DNA from: Ancylostoma caninum
Lineage: Eukaryota > Nematoda > Chromadorea > Rhabditida > Ancylostomatidae
Assembly (NCBI GenBank): GCA_037903475.1
Contig: JBAJFG010000019.1
Location: 8,927,001-8,991,000, forward strand
Direction: 5' to 3'
Length of the DNA: 64,000 nt
Below, piece after piece: positions 40,301-52,300 of the stretch (positions are counted from its first letter, which is position 1; every line of letters starts with the position of its first letter). The notes beneath the pieces were generated by a model. It searched no databases. It was not told the origin of the DNA and saw nothing but the letters and a program-made list of their open reading frames with translations. The translations under genes were made by a program, and so were the position numbers.

Positions 40301-43300
40301 CAACAAACCATGGAATTGCTTTTGCTTTTGATCGGTTTTCGTCCATGCCCGTCATGGCTAGATTCTTAATCCAAATTTCGCGTCGGTTATTCCGAGATCT
40401 CTCTTCCAGTTAGTTACTTTAGAACTCTCACCATGGACACATTCGTAAAGAAAAGCAAGGATTCTGTCAAAAGAAGATAGCCTCACTGCGCGAGAATTTT
40501 AGAGCGTACACCAAAACGTACGGCCTAATTTTAGAAATACCTTCAAAAAAAGCTGTTTGATTGGCCAACTATCATCAAATATTTGATTATAAACAGGCAA
40601 TTGGGTTGAAATTTGGGTGTGGCACGTTGTGCTTGAAATGCGGCTTGGCTATGCTATGCGCTAGCTGCACGGATTGACCAATCGCAGAGGAGCTTGACCG
40701 CACTGCTGCTTCAGGTGCAACGCTTCGCTACCGAAAGCCTTCAATAATAAATCACTTCCATGTGTATCTTTGCAGAAACCCTGAATCATATCCTCAACTA
40801 AGTTTACTTATTCTTGCATTCCAGTGTTTTCCTACTTTTGAATATCTTACGGTGTATTCTGCTATTGATGACTATGTTTAGAGTGACATAATTGAGCGTT
40901 CTGCCGTCAAATGAAATCATCTAACGGTTTGCAGAACTGAACATAAATTTCTCAGGGTTTTCAGCGCATTGGAGTCACTTTCACTTTCAAATGACATCAA
41001 AAATTGTCGGACTACCACAGCTTTCTGGAGTTCCATGCCAGACTCTGCAGTGCCATCAAAATGAGTGACAGCAAGTTGCCCTGTTGGAAATGCACTAGCT
41101 TTGAATTTGATTTGTCACTTTTTGATTGCAACTTACCAATGAGTGACATTTCTTCTATAATTTGAATGGCAGTCTCGCTCTAAACGCTCTGAGAATTTCT
41201 GGTCTCTAGAGATTTTATTGCTGGATATCGGTACAGCTATAACGATACAGTGGAGCGTGGGGTGGTTATAAAGCTACCATTACCTTTTATGCCTTACATA
41301 ATGTTGGCGTACCTGAGGGCTATTTGTCCAGCATAGTGGCATGCATTCGTCGGGTTATGTTTTTCGGATTGCTTTTAGCTCTAATATCTGGCTTGCGGTT
41401 GCCGTTCTCCATAAGGGTAGGTTACTCAGTTTGCTTAAGCAACCACGCTTCTGTCCATGTTTTTTGATGTTTGCTTCGTTACTGCAAATCCACAGGGAAT
41501 CAAGCGATGTGGGTGGACATGTCATATCTCGCCCCAATAAATCATTTCCTCCTTCCGAATATGACAAGAAGTATTTGAGAGGGTGTAACCAACCAAAATT
41601 CTCCCAGTTCCGGAATTTTTAGACGAGAAAAAAGCGAGGGGTAAGGGTGCAGTATGTTTACCTCATGGATTACCTCGTTTACCCTGTGGGCCAGGAACCA
41701 CCGCTACATGCTCAGAAAATGGGAAGAATCCTTGAAATGCAGGTGTAAGGAAACTTAGTTAAGAATAGGACTTGGTTTTCACTAAAATACAGCATTGATT
41801 GACCAGATTACCTCTTCCCCGAGGAGTAGAGTCCGTTTGAATTCAGGCCGCATACAAGACTCTTTGTTGATTTCGCATCTGTTGGCTTATTTTAAAGATC
41901 TCCTGAGCTCCTGGGGCTGAGTCTCGCTTTTTTTCCAGCTCTTCAGGTACTTTTTCCAGTACCTGTCCCTGTCCTTCACTGATTTTTTTTATCGCTATCC
42001 CAAAAGGCCAAATATTCCTTGGCCGTAATAATGACCAGGAATTTTCCTCTCTCATCCCACATTTTCTGCCTGGCAAATTCGTCCTCCTTGGACCAATGGG
42101 TGGGTCACGGCATTCCTGGGAACGTTCATGAATCCCTCCACAGGATGTCAATACTCAGCAGCCCACAGTCGAAGTTTTCGTAACAATTTCCCGCGCATTT
42201 CCTCTTCTGTTTTTCAGTTGCTTGCGTAATAGTAAGGACGTTTTCCACTTATAAATAGTAGGGCTAATTCCAGGGGGGGTTAATAAATCACCCACTAAGG
42301 AACGCCTTTTGAGCGACAGATACACTTCTAGCACATTGGTTCACGAATAACTTACAGGAGAGCTTTGCTCGCGCAGACATAAGGATGAAGTTTGGGACAA
42401 AGTCCTTGTGTCAGTTTTCCAGTTTCTCAGCTTTCCGTCCTTCCCGCTGAAGATTTCAGTCTTCTCAAATATCTCGTGCAGTGATGCAAACGTTCTGCGG
42501 ACTTCAGAAAATGCACGAGGTCGTCTCAGCCCTTTTTCCTACGACTTAAATTCCCAGAACGTCAACATCAAGAAAATCCTAAAGATATTTTCCATAATTC
42601 TTTTTGTCGCCAACATCTCATCGGCAGAGTCTTCTCCAGGATCTTAGCCTATTTTTGAATCCAGTGAGAGATATCCTTCATACGGAAGCTAATATAGAGA
42701 TTTTAAATATGTCATCGCTCAAACTTGAGCGCGAAGTCCTAAACAAAGTTGTGTACGTTTTTGTTCTTACTTTGGATGTGAATCTTGGTACCTGGAGAAG
42801 GCGGCATCGTCGTGATTTGTGATTGGTTAGTTCGTTTAACTGGCTAATCATAGAGCATCACGTTCTCCGGGTACAACGCCTCGCACTCATTTTACTCTGT
42901 CGATGCTTCCTTCCGCAACCATAGCTCTACTCTAGCTGATACTCATCTCTTCTTAATGAGCGCGAATTTGTCCGAAAGGTTTTTCTAAAACTTTACTTTC
43001 CATGAGTAGGCCGTATTGTTTTGTTGTGTTTACGAGTTGCTTCTCTTCTGCTTCGCCTGGACAATAAGTCATATGCCACAGGCGTCAAGCGATTGATGAC
43101 AATATAGTGTGGAATCCAGAAAGGATGGACGGCGCCAAAGTGACAGATGGTCAACAACTGTAGTGGCGGGTGACATGTCGTTGCAAAAATGTAAACTAAG
43201 TCTCCGTTTCATGTTTTCTGTCGTGTTCAGCAAGGCTTCGAGGATTTTCCTAATCTCGGACTTTTTACATTCCTTTATCTTCTTCTTTATTGAGCTCCTG

Positions 43301-46300
43301 GAGTTTAGATGCTTATCTGACAAGTGGATGTTAGTTGTATCTATTCCAACAGGTGTTATTGCCAGGGGAGTCATCGCCAGGTGACTGTAAAGTAGCTCAC
43401 TTTGTCTAGGATAAACCAGAGAATTGTGGATGCATCCACGAGACTGTGACGAGTCTCCACTCCGCTCCGGGACGGGTTGAGCCAGCGGCGGCGGGCGCTG
43501 GCTGTAACCGACCGAGCCAGCGCTGCGCTCGGGCGGCTGGCCGATGCCGACTCACTTCCGACTCCATGAATAAAGTCACAATTGGCCGCGGCTGACCATC
43601 AATTCACTACGGCTACGTTAGCTCTGCAGAAGTTGAACTCTGTTGTGTAATTTTGCGTTACTTGGACCTCTGCTGTGTTTCCTTCGCTATTGTATCTTAG
43701 CTGCAGAATTCTTTCGAGATAATCTTTCCTGTGATGACTAGTGTCGATTACTCTGTGATTTCGTTGTTTTTGAGGTGGATACAGTAAATAAAATCGACGG
43801 CGTTTTATGCCGGGTCAGATTCTGCTACTGAATCGCGACATACCCCAGATTTCGTCAAATTTTACCACTGGAGCGTAGGTTTAGGTATGTTTACTTGGAC
43901 TAAACGTGGAACTATGATTTTTTTGTCTAACCCACTCCCTCAGCATAGACACATGTGAGACGTTCCGGTTCAGGAATTACGCTTAAACCGGTTCACGCCG
44001 CTTTTTTCTTTCAAATGCACCTGGAAGTAGCCCAGGATTTTGCCTGCCCAGAACTACAAACAATAGTCCATTACAGATGCATTCTGCCTCTGATAGCTTA
44101 CTATTGCCTACACTTTGATGACGAACTTTCTTCCTCTGGATATCAATTCAAGCAGGAGGAGCAGTGGCACGCGATACCAATAGTGAAAACTATGCATATC
44201 GATCTCCAATTCAAGTTGCTTATCATCGTTTTCCTCTGCCCGAGTTTCAGTGGAAGGTTTACCCAGGCCTGTAAATGAACGGCAAAGACTACCATACGCT
44301 TGGTCAGCAATAGCCACGTTTACGACGCTATAGAGCAAGCTCGGTGGATACTAGCTAAGCCAATGTAGTAGAATCATCTAGAAGTGAAGTCGTTCGTTTT
44401 TGTTCCATTTCAGTGGACAACTCGACGGCAGTCACCTTTCCTTCTGCATTTTTATGTGCAGTCGGATGTCTCATCCGCACTATCAGGTGCCCATAGCCGA
44501 TTGCAAAAGTCGTATTGTTCCGTTTAATGGCTGTGAGCACTTACTCAGTGCGTGGTTGTGTAAACGTCGTGTCTTACTGGTCTTTATCACTTTGAGGTGA
44601 GCCGTCCTATCCCAAGGAATTTGTGGAGATGCTTAACTATGCCAAATAACCAAGAATTTCGTTGGCGACATGTGGTGACAGTTGTGGTTTTCATTTTTTT
44701 TTTTGACGTCGTCGGTAATTCATGGGAGGTATCGGAGTAATTAGGGAAGATGCTTAAGAGTTGATGAAATCCGGAAAGTGGAAGGAAATTTTGTTGGATG
44801 AGTGGAAAGGGTTGCTGAACGAAAATATGACATGAATTCCTTGGGTTACGCGGATTATGAGAAGTTATCCGGGATTCTTGTGTTTCTCGTGAATCTCGCG
44901 AAGTTTTCGTAGGCAGGGATGCACAAGTGAGTTTATTCGAGGTTAATATGTTGATGTCGGCAAATTATGGGGTAAATTTGAAGACGTTAGCACGCTTTAC
45001 GCTAGGTAATCTCAGTGGTCCATGCCGGCAGTGTTCATACCGTCAATGCCTTTTTTTGTTTCCCGGGCTATAACTCCCATTTTGTTTACATACTCGCGGC
45101 ACTCGAGTGCAGCTTTGGAACAATCTTCTCCGGACGTAAAACTCCAGAAAATTCCTCACAAATTTCATCAAATTTGGTAGAAATGTCAGACTTTCTTGCA
45201 AATTTCTCACTCCCTTGCATGGATTTCTTGTCGGCTAGGATTGGACCAGAAGCATATTAGGCACAAGAGGTCTCATCGCAAAAACATGTTTGCTTGCAGC
45301 GTAGAAAAATCGAATTAGGAGTGCAAAGGGAGCAGCATGTTTGGAAGTTTGTAGTTAGTCTCTTCGCGAGAACCCTCAATAGCCCCACAATATCGTCCCG
45401 GAAGATTTCAGTTTTTCATCCGAAAAGCTGGACGAATTGGACAATTCACTTGAGCTATAACTGCCATTATACCTCGATCATGGGACCAAATGGGCAAATG
45501 GTTGGAATTGACGTCAATCCACTGAAGACTATCGGATTTTCGAGGGCTTTTCATTGATGGCTGGCTCAGCAGTTTGCTAAGGGGGCAAATCAAAAGTACT
45601 CCGAAGTTTAGCTCGCTGGGTTGTTTCCCAATATTCTATAGCGACGTCGTGACGTCAACTTGCGTCAGAATACCAGATCTTCACGGACGTCGTAGTGTGC
45701 TCCTTCCGTTGATGTTTGTGTGCTTGTGTGTTGACGACGACAACACCAAGATGTGGGGTGCACTTGCGCGTCACGACACAATTGGTTCCGTCCGTGGCAT
45801 CCGTTATCGAATTCTCATTGATGCTGTTAGCGCCGTTCGCTTTGCAGCGTAACGGATATTCATGCGGCGGACCCACTTTTCGCTTCTGTTTTTCGGTAGT
45901 TTTCATTAGGGAAGAAAATGTGGCTGCTGACGTAACGGGAAAATTGTGCAGTGCATTATGGAATCCGTTCATTATCGGACTGCAGGCAGTGTAATGGGTA
46001 ATTTATGGACGTATCTGGTAGTCTTGGGCTTTACTTGCTTCTGAGCATTCACAATTTTTAAGTCAATCATTTTTCTGTTTTTCTGAGCTATACTTCTATA
46101 ATCCCTTCAGTAAGCGTTAAGGAAAGGCGCAGTTATCCATTGACAGCCTTTGGGCAATGGTTTTTTCAAAATCTCCATATTTTTGCTCGCACCACCGTTA
46201 CATCAGTTTGCAGTCTTTTTATAATTGAGACATAGAAGACACTTAACCTTTTTGTTGGCGTAGTTTCGCTTCCTGTTCGTTCCTCTTTCACGTTTCCTTC

Positions 46301-49300
46301 CTCTTCCTCCTCTTCCTCCTCTTCCTCCTCTTCCTCCTCTTCCTCCTCTTCCTCCTCTTCCTCCTCTTCCTCCTCTTCCTCCTCTTCCTCCTCTTCCTCC
46401 TCTTCCTCCTCTTCCTCCTCTTCCTCCTCTTCCTCCTTTTCCTCCTTTTCCTCCTCTTCCTCCTCTTCCTCCTCTTCCTCCTCTTCCTCCTCTTCCTCCT
46501 CTTCCTCCTCTTCCTCCTCTTCCTCCTCTTCCTCCTCTTCCTCCTCTTCCTCCTCTTCCTCCTCTTCCTCCTCTTCCTCCTCTTCCTCCTCTTCCTCCTC
46601 TTCCTCCTCTTCCTCCTCTTCCTCCTCTTCCTCCTCTTCCTCCTCTTCCTCCTCTTCCTCCTCTTCCTCCTCTTCCTCCTCTTCCTCCTCTTCCTCCTCT
46701 TCCTCCTCTTCCTCCTCTTCCTCCTCTTCCTCCTCTTCCTCCTCTTCCTCCTCTTCCTCCTCTTCCTCCTCTTCCTCCTCTTCCTCCTCTTCCTCCTCTT
46801 CCTCCTCTTACTCCTCTTCCTCCTCTTCCTCCTCTTCCTCCTCTTCCTCCTCTTCCTCCTCTTCCTCCTCTTCCTCCTCTTCCTCCTCTTCCTCCTCTTC
46901 CTCCTCTTCCTCCTCTTCCTCCTCTTCCTCCTCTTCCTCCTCTTCCTCCTCTTCCTCCTCTTCCTCCTCTTCCTCCTCTTCCTCCTCTTCCTCCTCTTCC
47001 TCCTCTTCCTCCTCTTCCTCCTCTTCCTCCTCTTCCTCCTCTTCCTCCTCTTCCTCCTCTTCCTCCTCTTCCTCCTCTTCCTCCTCTTCCTCCTCTTCCT
47101 CCTCTTCCTCCTCCTCTTCCTCCTCCTCTTCCTTCCCCCTCCCTCCCCCCTCCCTCATCCTTCTACTTCTTTTCCTCCTCCTACTTGACCCCCTCTTCCT
47201 CCCAACTCCTTCTTATTGATCATATTAGCTTGCTGTGACATCCCTAAATAGGCAAGACTTGATCTGTGATGAATTTGAAGTCTGTTTCCCGTTTATCAGT
47301 GTACCTACGTAGGATTGAATGGCGGATCAGTATCGCTGTTCGAATAGGCTTTCGATTTTGATTGTGATTCGAAATCTTGAATGCTGAAGAAGAATGAGCC
47401 CTTACAGCTCTCCTTATTATTACTGCAAGACTGCAGTGCTCTCTGTTTTCTATATTTTCTAATCTTCGAATCATTTGAGTGTGGAAGTGCATTCGCGGTT
47501 CTGTTCTATCATCTTATTCGATTCCAAGAATACACTGTCAAGGTGTACTCTATTGGGTTTGGTTACATCCTCCGGGATTTTTCCTGCTCAGTGGCCAATA
47601 CCTATAATTAAGCGAAAAAACTTCAGTATACTGGTTGTTTTGCTATCCCTTTTATTTCATTGCGGGAAGAGCAGCACGAAATTAGGCTTCTGTTGGAAAT
47701 TCTATTTCCTCCTTCCGTCAGACGGTGCCGTAACGTTACTGGCTGCTAATGAAGGGAATCTAGTGATATAAACCTACCATACATATTTGATTGTCGCTCA
47801 TCATTTTGTGGGAGATCCCGTGCATTTCTTTGCATATTTACATATGCATTTATATTATAGTTTATACTCGCTGGGATGGCTTGCCCCCATCCCGCATCAG
47901 GATTTTGCTCCGGATTTTCTCACTGCTGGAGATGGCTCATCGGCTCTTTTCGTCTTTTTATACTCGCTCCCTTGCCCCATTTTGCTAGCTTACTTCAGTT
48001 TATTCAAATTCGCAGTAGTTCTTATCAAAACTTGTAAGGAATTTCTCATAATCGTGTCGTAGCCTCGCCTTTCCCTCGTGCTATCTTGGCAATTTTAGCG
48101 ATATGTTGTTCGCCCGAGCCCGATCGGCGAGCACCATAGCCATCGATCATCTACACGCACATCATCATGGATTTGTGAGAATTTTTCCATAAATGAAAGC
48201 TGTAAATACACTATGATTATAAAGTTGCCGAAAAAGAATTGTATCAAAATTTTGCCTTATTACACAAATTTTTAACACAAAATGTAACCCACATGAGGAT
48301 TCACATAAATATCGGAATTATTACTTCATATAGGTTCTTTTTGAACGTCGAATAATTCTCATATTACTATTGTCATATTCCATGTTTAATATCGTTACTA
48401 AGTAGTATATGATTACTAATGCATGAAAATTTCATTCATCAAATTCTGAATTAAAAAATTACAATTGCTGGTGGAAATAACGAAAAGCAACGATTATATT
48501 TCGGTTGCAGTACTGATAGTATAGGCTGAATGTATCGGACTAGATACAAATTTTATGTAAACTAGGAGCTATAAGGATGAAACAATAATGATAGAATGAA
48601 AAAATAATGAGAAGTGCAGGAAGAGTTTTGAATGCGCCAATCATAGGACAGCAGCACCGCCCCGTTTTCCCTTGCAATGGAACACAGAGGATTTTCTAGG
48701 TTAACATACCCAATACTTGAAGTGGTCGTGCATGAATGCGCGATATGGTAACAAATATCTTTACTTGTAGAATATGTCCAGTAGTGCAAGGAGCGTAGCT
48801 TTATTAGTGTTTTTTTAGAGTGTTTCAAAGTGAAGGCAAAAAAAGTTTTTGTCGGAAAATTTTTGGTTATGGCACGGTTTACCAGGACCATTTTCTTCAC
48901 TTGTCAGGTAATGAAAATAAAGGACCTCTAAACCTTATAGTGGATCGACATCAACCTGGACACAAAGCAATTTTTGCTGCTCACCAGTTGCCTGCGTCAC
49001 AAACGCCAAACATGCGCTAATTGTGCGGACATCAAAAACTACTTGGAAAAGCTGATGCACTGCAACATGTTCCACAGCTTCTGCCATCACAGCTATTCGG
49101 GAGGTCCCACACAGATTGCGCTGTGTATTGTTAGCTGGCTTGCACTACATATTATCGCCAATTCCTTAATGCCTAAAACGACATCACAGAAGAGCTCGAC
49201 GGCCTCGACAGTAAGCACCGCCCGTATTTCGGTTTTTCCGTTCAATGAGATTAATTTTCGTGTTTAAATGCCTTTTCGAATATCTCTGGTTATATTTCAT

Positions 49301-52300
49301 GACAAGGAGGAGAAAAGACCGCATGGATTTCGGACGAGTTATGGCCTCATAGTCGCATAAGCGATGGCGTGTCGTGCGCAAAAGTCACGCAAACCTAACG
49401 ACATAGCGCTGAATGCTCTCAGCTTTCGCAGTGACGAAAAAACACGCGACACTCGTTGCGTGTGCTGTTGTGCCGAGCGGTCTGCTCCATTAGGAAGAAT
49501 CTCTCCTGTGTTGGTGAATTTTCTTGCGCACCAGGCAGTCGATAGTGCTACGCTTCTTCCGCTGTCTCTGTTGTTATTCGGGATATTTAACACTTTTTTT
49601 GATATTTATTTCGTGGATCCTCAGGATTCTTGGGGAGGTTTATATTATCTTAATGAGCCAATTTTGACATAGAATAAGGACGTGCTTGCACGCACACAAA
49701 TCCAAGATTTCATTGAAAATGTTTTTTTGTGCCTTTTCATGGAACTACATTTCTCTAATTAAATCTGATTCATCGATGTAAATTGAGACATCAATTGTCT
49801 CCTTTATTTTTTAAAGAAGTCTTCTGAAGTTTACCGGCAATGCAGCTCTGAAAGTTCGCAGCCACAAACGTGATAAAATCGCTTTTGAGACAATTGTACG
49901 AAAGTGGAGTGACAGCATCGATTCTTTTGGCTATTTCTAACAGAAAGAAAACAATTGCCTTGGCAAGGACGTCCACTCATTTCCAATTCTCAATTCCTGG
50001 TCAAATATACGTGACAACAAGTGTAATTGGAGCAGCTTTTGCGCCTATTTACTCTTTGCCGCTTGCCGCTGAGTTCTGTCTATAACACCTTGTTTACTCT
50101 TTGTAGGGATAGATCCATAATCTCCAAATGATGTTAGATTATTGGTTGTTCCACAACTACACAAAAATCCTATTCTGTTTTGTCTTTGGAGACCATTTGT
50201 GCTATGAAATGCACACGTTTCCTTCCTAGGTCTGATACAAGCATGGAAAGTAATGACTGTTTCCCTCAGCAATTAAATCCGTGAGCAAATGCTTTGGTTT
50301 CTTCATATAACTCTCTAAATAGGTAAATGCTAGAGAAACCGACCCATTCCTCTTATTTCTGGTGAAATTCGGTAAGAATAGCGTGATTTAATAGTTCCTT
50401 AATTGATATCAAGGCTAACTAATTCATACTTACGCAGGTCTGGCGTAGTAAGTTTCAAAAACCGTAATTTTCCAATGTGTGCACAGCTGCAGAGTATTTG
50501 AGAATATTTATTCAAAAAAGAGAAAATGCCTCTTCTCGAATCCTTTGCTCCAAAGCGTAGAACTGGGGAGGGGGAGGGGGTATTTGAAGTGAAAACTCAG
50601 AATGCCGTATTTGGCAGGTAATCGTGAGATTTCGGTCCTTTAAGTGTGCTGGATGTGAGCCGTACCTATTAGCAGACCAGAGGTACCTTGTCAGTACTTT
50701 TATGATAGGTCCATTATGCAACGCTTCCGAAAATAGCAATTTATGAATGCGATCTTGAGACCGGATACAAATGTCGTTGCGGTCAACATTCTGTATTTGG
50801 AGCACATATGCTCGCCATAGACCCTAGATAAGTGCGATTTTCCCCATGCTGAGTAAATTTTTGTAGTTTTCATAGCTTTTTATCCTTAGAAATGGCCTAA
50901 AAGAAAGGTGTTCCTTCCTGCACCAATCGATATGTATAATTGTGGGGGAACATGACAATCTTGCGACTGAATGAACCATGGAGACTTGGTCCATGCCTCT
51001 TGAAGCGAGCGAAACAAGCGCTACTTCTGGACCAATCAGGGATCGTGTATGTGGGCGTGGTCATTGTATGTCATTACAGTATTCCTACAAATTAGTGCTG
51101 CCGAGGATTTGTGCAATGGTGACGAAAATCCAGTAGGAATTTGATGACAGTTGTTTTCGAGAGAAACTCCAGTATCTTGTATGTGGAGCACTTCACTCAA
51201 AAGAGATGGTAACAATAGGCTTTCCGATTTGCCCACTAGGACCAATTGCAGATGTCGATCACACCATTATCCATGCTTAGAATTCTGAGTAAGGCATTCA
51301 GTTGCAATGGCATGGTCTATTTGTAAAAGTCCATGAAAAGTGCATGAGAGCACAGCAGACACTCTGGATGCGGAAACGGCTCACAAAAAATTTCCAGAAA
51401 ATAGGCCTCCAGAGGGCCAGAATGTCCGATTGACGAGACAACTCTCACTGAAACGGCTGTCACACGAATTCACATTTCCGTCTGTGTTAAACGCCACATC
51501 AAGCTGACAATGCTCTGTTTCTGATGCGTTTTCCAGAATAAGAACAGCTATAGTCGTATGTGCAGAAAAGAGAAAATTTCCATCTCGGGAACTCTCTAAA
51601 AAATTTCATTACATCAGTTTCGACTAATTTTGGAATTTATTTTGGAAAATCACTCGCACTTCCCTCCCAGCCGCGCTTATGACAGAGTTCGACTGGCCCT
51701 TATCTGCACCCGAGTGAGCACATCGCACTGATTGCTCCTATTATATGCGATCTGCGCGAGGCGCTGTGCAAGTTGTTTGGTGAAGCGGCGTGCGCTTCTC
51801 GCGTCCGTCTTTACCCACCCCAAAATCGCGCCTCATTAACTCAGTACGAGTTTTTCGCGTGATCCATCGCCGCCTCACCGCTGCTACTATTTTTACTAGC
51901 TGTTGTATTGATCGTAGTCGGTCGCGACGATCGCGATCGCGATGCGAGTGCCGCGACGTTCAGCGCCTTTCGTGAGCTTTCAAGAACGTCTCGCGCAGCA
52001 TCTAGCGCAGGAACTTCGCGGCCGTCGACACATGAGTGTGCAGTTTACTATACGACCGGTGAGCCACTGCGTTTCCGAATTCTTGGATTGGGTCCGTCTT
52101 TTCCGGATTAGGGGGAAGTTTCCCAATTACGGATGAAAATAAGGAGAACGCTTCAGTCATTTTGCATTGTCCGTGATTATGTCTCAATCTCGATGCAGTC
52201 TCAGTCGCCATCTCCTATCGTATCTATCGTATTTCCTATCGTAAGAACCTCACTACATGCTGGTAAATAGCAGAGGTCGTTTATTGGAAGGACGTAGTGA

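Larger units (their letters stand above)
37505..48098 (+). other. lst-4 giant intron, middle part
   Basis: Contains the GC-rich island at 37730-37850, the inverted SINE pair, a GC-rich hairpin-bearing island at 43440-43580, the candidate exon 44414-44596 and the pyrimidine microsatellite. Stretches 38200-39400, 40280-43430 and 47140-48098 show no recognised feature. Confidence 0.6.

Noticed and set aside
46808..47158. Minus-strand open frame of more than 100 Glu residues
   Set aside because: It is only the antisense translation of the TTCCTCCTC microsatellite, with no splice or start context.
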